Assembly: GCA_028817255.1 (NCBI GenBank)
Contig: JAPPQA010000146.1
Coordinates: 1-12,133, forward strand
Direction: 5' to 3'
Length of the DNA: 12,133 nucleotides
Source of the DNA: Gammaproteobacteria bacterium
GTDB lineage: Bacteria; Pseudomonadota; Gammaproteobacteria; Porifericomitales; Porifericomitaceae
Positions within the stretch are counted from its first letter, which is position 1. Every line of letters begins with the position of its first letter. The notes under the pieces are model-generated. The model had not been told where the DNA came from. It ran no database searches and was given only the letters and a program-made list of their open reading frames with translations. Shown here piece after piece: positions 6,718 to 12,133 of the stretch. Position numbers and translations under genes: made by a program.

Positions 6718-7475
6718 CAGAGTCGGTACCCCCGGTGCGCCGCCACGATGCCTCCGCACAGGTTGTAATACTCCACCTCGCGGTAGCCGGCCTCGCGCAT
6801 GTCCCGCGCGATCCGCCGTTGCTCCGGATAGACCAGAACCGACTCCGCGAGGTACCGGTAGCTGGCGGCGTCCCCCAGCACCTTCTCGCCCAGGAACGGC
6901 AGGAAGCGCAGGCAGTAATGCCGGTGCAGGCGCCGCAGCGTTGCCGTCACCGGGCGGGAAAACTCGAGCGCGATCAGCCGGCCGCCGCGGCGCAGTCCCT
7001 TGCGCATGTTGCGCAGGCCCGCCTCCCGGTTCGCCAAGTTGCGCATCCCGAAGGCGACCAGAATGCAATCGAAAGACTCTTCCCGGAACGGCGGGCGCTC
7101 CGCGTCGCCCCGCACGTACCGAATCCCCTCGACGATGCCCCGGTCCAGGCAGCGCTCGCGCGCCTTGCGCAGCATTGCGTCGCTGGCATCCAGCAGCACC
7201 ACCTGCCCCCGCTCTCCGACCCGGGGCAGACACAGGCGGGACAGGTCGCCCGTGCCGCCGGCCGCGTCCAGCACCCGTTCCCCTGGGCGCAGGGCGGCGA
7301 TCGCTACGGCAAAGCGCTTCCAGGCCCGGTGCAGGCCGAAGGACATCAGGTCGTTCATCAGGTCGTAGCGCGGCGCGACAGAGGCGAAAACTTGTCCGAC
7401 GCGCCGCCGCTTCTCCGCCGCGGAGACTTGTTGGTAGCCGTAGTCCACGCGCTCGGCGCCGTCCGCGTTGTCCAT
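6717..7475 (-). CDS. ubiE: UbiE, bifunctional demethylmenaquinone / 2-methoxy-6-polyprenyl-1,4-benzoquinol C-methyltransferase
   Basis: UbiE is the S-adenosylmethionine-dependent C-methyltransferase of ubiquinone synthesis, and of menaquinone synthesis where that is made. Both UbiE/COQ5 family signatures are present: YDLMNDLMSFGLHRAW at residues 37-52, and a second around RKGLRRGGRLIALEFSRP. The SAM-binding loop VLDAAGGTGD is at 68-77, and the protein ends in the typical EYYNLCGGIVAAHRGYRL. With the ATG at 7475 it has 252 residues, matching the 251 of E. coli, and a GGGGAAGGGGG purine tract lies 10 nt upstream. A GTG at 7535, 4 nt after AAGGA and 11 nt after the hslU stop, would add 20 Gly/Glu-rich residues. 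That start is possible but lacks family support. The stop overlaps the ubiJ start (TGATG). Confidence 0.95.
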   Translation of the reverse strand: MDNADGAERVDYGYQQVSAAEKRRRVGQVFASVAPRYDLMNDLMSFGLHRAWKRFAVAIAALRPGERVLDAAGGTGDLSRLCLPRVGERGQVVLLDASDAMLRKARERCLDRGIVEGIRYVRGDAERPPFREESFDCILVAFGMRNLANREAGLRNMRKGLRRGGRLIALEFSRPVTATLRRLHRHYCLRFLPFLGEKVLGDAASYRYLAESVLVYPEQRRIARDMREAGYREVEYYNLCGGIVAAHRGYRL

Positions 7476-7546
7476 GCCGCCGCGGCCCCCTTCCCCGTCC
7501 GGCGTCCCCGTGCTCTCCTGTTGCCGCTCCTGCACCCGGTCCTTCG

Positions 7547-8932
7547 CTACAGGATGTAACGGCTGCGGTCGGCGCTCTCGATGAGGTCGTCGAGCCGGCC
7601 GGCCACATACTTCTTGTCAATCAAAATCTTTTTGCGCTGGTCTGTCTCGGAGGCGGAGAACAGCAATTCTTCCAGCAGCCGTTCCATCACCGTTTGCAGG
7701 CGCCGCGCCCCGATATTCTCCGTCTGATCGTTGACCCGCCAGGCCGCCTCGGCGATGTGCCGCACCGCGTCGGCGCCGAACTCCAGCCGGATCCCCTCGG
7801 TGCGCAGCAGCGCCTGGTACTGCCGGGTCAGGGAATAATCCGGCTCGACCAGGATCCTCTCGAAGTCGGCCGCGGTGAGCGAGGACAGCTCGACGCGGAT
7901 GGGGAAGCGTCCCTGCAATTCCGGGATCAGGTCGGCCGGCTTGCTCGCATGAAAGGAGCCGGAACCGATGAACAGGATGTGGTCCGTGCGCACGATCCCG
8001 TACTTGGTGGTCACCGTGCAGCCCTCCACCAGGGGCAGCAGGTCGCGCTGCACCCCCTCGCGGGAGACCTCCGCCCCGTGCCCGGTGTGAGAGACGGTCT
8101 TGTCAATCTCGTCCAGGAACACCAGCCCGTTTTGTTCGACATTCCTTACCGCCTGCGTTTTGACCTCGTCCTCGTCAATCATCTTGCGCGCCTCTTCCTC
8201 GGCGATCAGCTTCATGGCATCCCGCACTTTCAGCGTGCGCGTCCTCTTGCGGGTGCTGGCCAGATTCTCGAAGACGCTCTGCAACTGGCCGGTCATCTCC
8301 TCCATGCCCGGCGGCGACATGATCTCCACTCCCATCGTGGGCGCCTCCAGTTCCACCTCGATCTCCCGTTCGTCGAGCCTGCCGTCGCGCAGCTGCTGGC
8401 GAAAGCGTTCCCGGGTCCCGGAGGCGGCGCCGTCCGCCGCCTGCGGACGGTCGTGCCCCATCCCGGGCAGTATGATCTCCAGCACCCGCCGCTCCGCCTC
8501 CCGCGCCGCCCGCTCCCTGACCTGCCGCATTTCCCGTTCGCGCAGCAGCTTCACGGAGATATCGGTGAGGTCGCGGATGATGGACTCCACGTCCCGCCCC
8601 ACGTACCCCACCTCGGTGAACTTGGTCGCTTCCACCTTGATGAAAGGGGCGTTCGTGAGCTGTGCCAGGCGCCTGGCGATCTCGGTTTTTCCGACCCCGG
8701 TGGGGCCGATCATCAGTATGTTTTTCGGCGTGATCTCGTCGCGGATGTCCGGGTCCGCGTGGGCGCGCCGCCAGCGGTTGCGCAGGGCGACGGCGACGGC
8801 CCGCTTGGCCGCATCCTGGCCCACGACAAACTTGTCCAGCTCCTCGACGATGCGCCGGGGCGTCAGCGCGTCCGCGCGCTCCGCTACCGGCGCCGTGTCC
8901 GCGCCTTCGGTTTCGGCAGTACTTCTACGCAT
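7547..8932 (-). CDS. hslU: HslU (ClpY), ATPase/unfoldase of the HslVU protease
   Basis: HslU is the AAA+ hexameric unfoldase that feeds substrates into the HslV peptidase. The 461 residues compare with 443 in E. coli. Walker A GPTGVGKT is at 76-83, the substrate-gripping pore loop GYVG at 109-112, an intermediate I-domain at about 115-230, Walker B LVFLDEID at 270-277, then [16 protein letters not shown] and the sensor-2 segment [15 protein letters not shown]. The C-terminus SRYIL matches the conserved tail that inserts into HslV. The only ATG, GTG or TTG start upstream of the conserved [12 protein letters not shown] is the ATG at 8932. It adds about 20 Ala/Glu-rich residues relative to E. 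coli and overlaps the end of hslV by 49 nt in another frame. The Shine-Dalgarno is weak (GAG a few bases before the ATG). Confidence 0.96.
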   Translation of the reverse strand: MRRSTAETEGADTAPVAERADALTPRRIVEELDKFVVGQDAAKRAVAVALRNRWRRAHADPDIRDEITPKNILMIGPTGVGKTEIARRLAQLTNAPFIKVEATKFTEVGYVGRDVESIIRDLTDISVKLLREREMRQVRERAAREAERRVLEIILPGMGHDRPQAADGAASGTRERFRQQLRDGRLDEREIEVELEAPTMGVEIMSPPGMEEMTGQLQSVFENLASTRKRTRTLKVRDAMKLIAEEEARKMIDEDEVKTQAVRNVEQNGLVFLDEIDKTVSHTGHGAEVSREGVQRDLLPLVEGCTVTTKYGIVRTDHILFIGSGSFHASKPADLIPELQGRFPIRVELSSLTAADFERILVEPDYSLTRQYQALLRTEGIRLEFGADAVRHIAEAAWRVNDQTENIGARRLQTVMERLLEELLFSASETDQRKKILIDKKYVAGRLDDLIESADRSRYIL

Positions 8933-9447
8933 ATCTCGCTGTTGGTATAAATGCAGATCTCCGCCGCGATCCGCAGGGCCTGCTCCACGATGCGCCGCGG
9001 GTCGTTCCTGTCCTGCTCCGCCAGGGCCCGCGCCGCCGCCGCGGCGTAACCGCTGCCGGAGCCGATCGCGGCGATCCCGTGCTCCGGTTCGATGACGTCG
9101 CCGTTGCCGGAAACGATCAATGTCTTTTCCTTGTCGGCGACGCACAGCATCGCCTCCAGCGGCCGCAGCATCTTGTTGGTGCGCCACTCTCTGGCCAGTT
9201 CGACGGCGGCGCGCTCCAGTTGCCCCTGGTTGCGGTCCAGTTTGCCCTCGAACAGGTCGAGCAGCGTAAAGGCGTCCGCCGCGCCGCCGGCGAAGCCCGC
9301 CAGCACCCGGTCGTTGTGCAGGCGGCGGATCTTGCTGGCCCCCCCTTTGACGATCATGCTGCCCAGCGTGACCTGGCCGTCCCCTCCCATGGCGACGGTC
9401 TTGGGGCCGCGAACGCAGAGCACGGTGGTCGAGCGCAGCCGCTCCAT
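8884..9447 (-). CDS. hslV: HslV (ClpQ), peptidase subunit of the HslVU protease
   Basis: HslV is the proteasome-beta-like Thr peptidase; it forms a dodecamer capped by HslU in the cytoplasm. From the ATG at 9447 it has 187 residues. A six-residue propeptide, MERLRS, precedes TTVLCV, so Thr7 would become the catalytic N-terminal Thr after processing, as in related proteins with propeptides of this length. In mature numbering D17 (GDGQ) and K33 (ASK) of the active site are present, as are [11 protein letters not shown] and the [17 protein letters not shown] segment. The C-terminal tail KPKARTRRR is about six residues longer than in E. coli and lies in the overlap with hslU. The upstream ATG at 9498 would overlap xerC and is not needed. 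The gap to xerC is 16 nt. Confidence 0.95.
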   Translation of the reverse strand: MERLRSTTVLCVRGPKTVAMGGDGQVTLGSMIVKGGASKIRRLHNDRVLAGFAGGAADAFTLLDLFEGKLDRNQGQLERAAVELAREWRTNKMLRPLEAMLCVADKEKTLIVSGNGDVIEPEHGIAAIGSGSGYAAAAARALAEQDRNDPRRIVEQALRIAAEICIYTNSEICVEVLPKPKARTRRR

Positions 9448-9463
9448 GCTCAGTCCCGGGTCT

Positions 9464-10354
9464 TCATCTCTTGCGCGCCCGGGGGTGGGCCCGGTCATAG
9501 ACCTTGGCCAGGTGCTGAAAATCCAGGTGCGTGTAGATCTGCGTGGTGCCGATGTCGGAGTGCCCCAGGAGTTCCTGCACGGCCCGCAAGTCGCCGCTGG
9601 ACTCCAGCAGGTGGCTGGCGAAGGAGTGACGCAGCATGTGGGGATGCACCCGCTTGCCGATCCCCTGTGCCTGGGCCAGCTTGCGGAAGCGGTGTTGGAT
9701 GGCGCGCGGACCGAGCCGGCCGCCGCGTTTGCCGACGAATACCGCCTGTTCGTCGTGGGCAGCCAACTCGCCGCGCGCCAAAAACCATTCCCGCAGCGCC
9801 TGCGCCGCGTGGCGCCCGATCGGCACCTGGCGCTGCTTGTTCCCCTTGCCGCTTACCCGTGCCAGGGACTGATCGAGGTCCAGGTCGGCAAGGTCCAGGC
9901 TTACGGTCTCCGACAGGCGCAGCCCGGAAGAATACATCAGTTCGACGATGGCCCGGTCGCGCGCGGCCAGCGTCCCGTCCCCGGGCGCCCGCACGAAGGC
10001 GGCGGCCTGGTCCACGTCCAGGGTCCCGGGGAGTTTGCGCTGCGTCCTGGGGATCTGTATGCCTTGCACCGGGCTTGCCGGGACCGCCTCGACCCGCTCC
10101 AGGAAGCGGTAGAAAGAGCGCACCGAGGAGAGCAGGCGCTGCATGCTGCGGCTGCCGGCGCCGCGCCGGTGCAGGGACACGATCAGCGCCTGGATGTCTT
10201 CCGGGAGCAAATCGCCCCAGCGCATTTTGCCGCTCCGGTCGCAGTGCCCGGTCAGACGCGAGAGGTCGCGCCGGTATTCCCTGCGGGTATGGTCCGAGAG
10301 GTGGCGGATGCTTGCCAGGTAGTCCCGGACTTGGGCCAGGGCGGCAGCTTCCAT
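9464..10354 (-). CDS. xerC: XerC, tyrosine recombinase for chromosome dimer resolution
   Basis: XerC works with XerD at the dif site near the replication terminus to resolve chromosome dimers. The 296 residues match the 298 of E. coli XerC. The N-terminal SAM-like DNA-binding domain (about 1-95) holds [13 protein letters not shown] and [10 protein letters not shown]. The catalytic set is complete: R146 (GLRLSE), K170 (GKGNK), H239 and R242 (HMLRH), H265 (LLGHSDI) and nucleophile Y274 (QIYTHLD). The ending [16 protein letters not shown] is characteristic of XerC rather than of XerD or phage integrases. Its place after the DUF484 gene repeats the dapF-yigA-xerC order of E. coli, so it is chromosomal XerC and not a mobile-element integrase. 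The ATG lies 7 nt after the DUF484 stop. Confidence 0.96.
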   Translation of the reverse strand: MEAAALAQVRDYLASIRHLSDHTRREYRRDLSRLTGHCDRSGKMRWGDLLPEDIQALIVSLHRRGAGSRSMQRLLSSVRSFYRFLERVEAVPASPVQGIQIPRTQRKLPGTLDVDQAAAFVRAPGDGTLAARDRAIVELMYSSGLRLSETVSLDLADLDLDQSLARVSGKGNKQRQVPIGRHAAQALREWFLARGELAAHDEQAVFVGKRGGRLGPRAIQHRFRKLAQAQGIGKRVHPHMLRHSFASHLLESSGDLRAVQELLGHSDIGTTQIYTHLDFQHLAKVYDRAHPRARKR

Positions 10355-10361
10355 CGCGTCT

Positions 10362-11075
10362 TCAGTCCTTCTTCGGCAGCCGGGGGCCGAGCAGCGCGCT
10401 CAGGATCTCCCCCAGGTGGTTCAGCAGCTCGACGCCGCTGCTCTCGGGGAAGCGGTGCGCGTCCCGGCTGCCCATGCACAGCATCCCCTGCCAGCCCCCG
10501 TCCCCCAGGGGAACGACGGCGAAAGAGTTTAGCCCCTTTGCCTTGGCGCCGAACAGGAGTCGGGCGCGTTCCGGTTCCAGCCGCCCGCAGCGCAGCTGCG
10601 GGCGCTCCAGCAATTCCTGGAACAGTTCTTGCAGTTTCGCCGCCGTCGCGGGGTCCTCGTCCGCGTCGGTTTCGGACTGCGCCGTATCCGCCGCCAGCCG
10701 CCGCACCGCGGCGACATCCACCTCGAAGTCGTGCGCCAGCGAGGCGTAGAGGGTGCCCAGCAGATCGTCCAGGGTTTCCGTGCCCAGCAGGTGCACGGTC
10801 AGCCTGCTCAGGCGGCCCAGGGTCTGCTCGTTCGCCCGGGCCACGCGCACCAGCTCCTGCAGCGTCCCCTTCAGTTTGCGGTTCTCCTGCTTCAGCGACT
10901 GCACCTGTTTCTCGATCAGGGAGACGGCCGCGCCCGCATCGTGAGCCACGGTGATTTCGTTCAGCAGCTCCGGGTGCGCGTCGAAGAAATGGGGAGACTG
11001 CTTCAGGTAGGCGGCGATTTCCTCGGCGGCCAGCGGCGCCGGGGGCGTCTTTTTCTTTCCTGCCTGCTCGGTCAT
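10362..11075 (-). CDS. DUF484 family protein (YigA-like, GAF-like fold)
   Basis: This 237-residue protein belongs to the DUF484 family (E. coli YigA, 235 residues), of unknown molecular function but nearly always encoded between dapF and xerC. Residues 20-41 hold the family signature (IAAYLKQSPHFFDAHPELL). A probable coiled coil follows at about 51-80 (LIEKQVQSLKQENRKLKGTL), then a GAF-like sensory domain with a strand such as GLNSFAVVPLGDGGWQGML. An acidic loop (SETDADEDPATA) interrupts it. The start at 11075 is chosen because GAAGGA lies 7 nt upstream and the ATG overlaps the dapF TGA as ATGA. An in-frame extension to 11147 would lie inside dapF and add unrelated residues. No ligand can be named. 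Confidence 0.9.
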   Translation of the reverse strand: MTEQAGKKKTPPAPLAAEEIAAYLKQSPHFFDAHPELLNEITVAHDAGAAVSLIEKQVQSLKQENRKLKGTLQELVRVARANEQTLGRLSRLTVHLLGTETLDDLLGTLYASLAHDFEVDVAAVRRLAADTAQSETDADEDPATAAKLQELFQELLERPQLRCGRLEPERARLLFGAKAKGLNSFAVVPLGDGGWQGMLCMGSRDAHRFPESSGVELLNHLGEILSALLGPRLPKKD

Positions 11076-11971
11076 AGTTCGATCCTTCCCTTGAACACCA
11101 GGTCGGCGGGGCCGGTCATCCATACGCCGTGTTCCGCTCCCGGCCACTCCACCCGCAACGCGCCTTCCGGGAATTGTACCCGCACGTCATCGTCCAGCCA
11201 GCGATTATACCTGCCGGCAACCGCCGCCGCACATGCGCCCGTGCCGCAGGCCGGGGTTTCGCCCGCGCCCCGCTCGTAAACGCGCAGGAGCACATGGCGC
11301 CGGTCCAGGACCTGCATAAAGCCCACGTTGACGCCCCGCGGAAAGCGCGGGTCGCCGCCCAGGGCGGCGCCCGCCTCCGCCACCGGCGCCGCGCGCACGT
11401 CCGCCACCCGGATGACCGCATGCGGGTTGCCCAGGGAAAGGGCGGTAAAGCGGAACCGGCCCGCGGGCGTCCGGGCCTCGTGCGCCTCGCCATCGCCGGG
11501 CTTTGCCGCGGGGTCTGTCGCGGGCGGGGTCGTCATAGGGATTCGGGCGGGGTCGAAAGAGGGCGTGCCCATATTGGCGCGCACCTCCCCTCCCTGCTGC
11601 GCGAACAGCTCGACCTGGCCGCCGGCGCAGGAGACTATGGACCGGGACTTGGGCCCGGCGGGATTGCCGTCCGCCAGGTAGCGCCCGATGCAGCGCACGC
11701 CGTTGCCGCATTGCTCCGCCGGGCCGCCGTCGGCGTTGAAGATCTCCAGGCGGGCGTCCGGCGCCGGGGCGTCCGCGTCGGGGGCGTTCGTTTCCGAGGC
11801 GCCCGGCGGGCGCAGGATCAGCACCTGGTCGCAGCCCACGCCCAGGCGCCGGTCGGCCAGCCGCCGAATGTCCTCCGGCGAGAGCGGCGCTTCGCCGTTG
11901 CGCGCATCCACGACGACGAAGTCGTTGCCCAGCGCCTGCATCTTGCAAAAAGCGATTTCCCTGCCGGCCAT
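11072..11971 (-). CDS. dapF: Diaminopimelate epimerase DapF
   Basis: DapF converts LL- to meso-diaminopimelate, the precursor of lysine and of the peptidoglycan cross-link, by a two-cysteine racemase mechanism. Both catalytic cysteines are present: C88 in NADGGPAEQCGNGVRC and C242 in ETPACGTGACAAA. The N-terminal FCKMQALGNDFVVVDAR motif and the SLGNPHAV motif (179-186) also match the family. The 299 residues exceed the 274 of E. coli. The excess lies in two Ala/Pro/Asp-rich loops at about 57-72 and 149-167, which look like surface insertions. The ATG at 11971 sits just before the conserved N-terminus. A TTG at 12079 would add 36 non-conserved residues and is rejected. It is the first gene of the minus-strand cluster in this window. 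Confidence 0.95.
   Translation of the reverse strand: MAGREIAFCKMQALGNDFVVVDARNGEAPLSPEDIRRLADRRLGVGCDQVLILRPPGASETNAPDADAPAPDARLEIFNADGGPAEQCGNGVRCIGRYLADGNPAGPKSRSIVSCAGGQVELFAQQGGEVRANMGTPSFDPARIPMTTPPATDPAAKPGDGEAHEARTPAGRFRFTALSLGNPHAVIRVADVRAAPVAEAGAALGGDPRFPRGVNVGFMQVLDRRHVLLRVYERGAGETPACGTGACAAAVAGRYNRWLDDDVRVQFPEGALRVEWPGAEHGVWMTGPADLVFKGRIEL
11083..11088 (-). promoter_or_regulatory. Ribosome binding site of the DUF484 gene inside dapF
   Basis: The minus strand reads GGGAAGGATCGAACTATG. GAAGGA lies 7 nt before the ATG at 11075 and falls within the last codons of dapF. Together with the ATGA stop/start overlap, it decides the start and indicates translational coupling. Confidence 0.65.
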
Positions 11972-12133
11972 GATCCCGTCCGATTGTAAATGCTTTTGAC
12001 AAAAAATTCCGAAACCCCTCCTGCTGATGGAGGTTAGACTTCTGCCCCCGTTAATGCGGTAAAGACAAGCCAGGGGCAAGCCTGCGCCTCATTGTTCCCA
12101 TCACTCCCCCCTGGAGCCGGCTGCCGCCCCACT
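11972..12133. other. Non-coding region upstream of dapF, possible promoter
   Basis: This 162-nt stretch has an A/T-rich patch near 11983-12006 within GC-rich sequence. On the minus strand TACAAT (11988-11983) resembles a sigma-70 -10 box, but no good -35 box lies 16-18 nt upstream. A TTGTCA (12002-11997) is only 8 nt away and so cannot pair with it. A transcript from this box would start about 5 nt before the dapF ATG. A 16-codon minus-strand frame (12101-12051, MGTMRRRLAPG...) is open to the window edge but resembles nothing recognised. No tRNA or conserved upstream gene such as lysA is visible. Confidence 0.35.
12017..12033 (-). repeat. Short inverted repeat upstream of dapF
   Basis: The bases cctcc (12017-12021) and ggagg (12029-12033) can form a 5-bp stem with a 7-nt loop. 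On the minus strand the T-run that follows starts about 10 nt after the stem. It is a poor terminator candidate, but it could mark the end of a gene lying outside the window to the right. Confidence 0.25.

Noticed and set aside
6452..8950. A plus-strand open frame of 832 codons opposite ubiJ, ubiE and hslU
   Set aside because: It is an antisense shadow with Arg/Pro/Ser-rich composition and no recognisable domain. The minus-strand genes carry all the family motifs.
9464..10354. The tyrosine recombinase as a mobile-element integrase
   Set aside because: The C-terminal [16 protein letters not shown] signature, the length of 296 residues and the dapF-DUF484-xerC order identify housekeeping XerC.
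11983..12002. TTGTCA and TACAAT as a -35/-10 promoter pair for dapF
   Set aside because: The spacer is only 8 nt, too short for a sigma-70 pair. The TACAAT alone is kept as a weak possibility.
12051..12101. A 16-codon minus-strand ORF upstream of dapF preceded by a GGGGGGAG tract
   Set aside because: The purine tract is too close to the ATG, the peptide matches nothing recognised, and the frame is also open to the window edge, so it could be the end of another gene. There is not enough evidence to call it.

Overview
The window is high-GC bacterial DNA from a gammaproteobacterium-like, aerobic, ubiquinone-using organism. The evidence is the gene set and order on the minus strand: dapF, a DUF484 gene, xerC, hslV, hslU, ubiE, ubiJ, ubiB. 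This block recalls the lysA-dapF-yigA-xerC and ubiE-ubiJ-ubiB neighbourhoods of Gammaproteobacteria, and ubiJ in particular points to that group. No rRNA, tRNA, CRISPR array, insertion sequence or complete mobile element was seen.

Layout, left to right. Bases 1-258 hold the 3' end of a plus-strand gene for a NYN-domain (PIN-like nuclease fold) protein whose 5' end lies outside the window. Its GC content, about 48% by hand count over the first 240 bases, is far below that of the neighbours. Bases 259-410 form a convergent spacer. From 411 to 11971 all eleven genes lie on the minus strand, so they are transcribed right to left: dapF (299 aa), DUF484 (237 aa), xerC (296 aa), hslV (187 aa), hslU (461 aa), ubiE (252 aa), ubiJ (228 aa), ubiB (559 aa), glcD (495 aa), glcE (382 aa), glcF (416 aa). 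Bases 11972-12133 are a non-coding leader upstream of dapF with a possible promoter and a small hairpin.

The eleven genes are packed tightly. They overlap by 4 nt (dapF/DUF484), 49 nt (hslV/hslU) and 1 nt (ubiE/ubiJ). The other gaps are 7 to 16 nt, except hslU-ubiE (71 nt, or 11 nt if ubiE uses an upstream GTG). This suggests one long transcript or a few nested ones. Functions run from lysine/peptidoglycan precursor synthesis (DapF) and chromosome dimer resolution (XerC) through the HslVU protease to three ubiquinone biosynthesis genes, followed by the three-subunit glycolate oxidase, which in characterised bacteria feeds electrons to the respiratory chain.

The content is mostly conventional housekeeping, and no new multi-gene system was found. 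The points worth a second look are small-scale. A 17-bp imperfect tandem duplication at the ubiJ/ubiB junction creates a six-codon ORF joined to both genes by ATGA overlaps. A 12-bp in-frame minisatellite encodes a His/Asp-rich insert in GlcE. There is a long out-of-frame hslV/hslU overlap. The compositional break at the left edge coincides with the truncated NYN gene.
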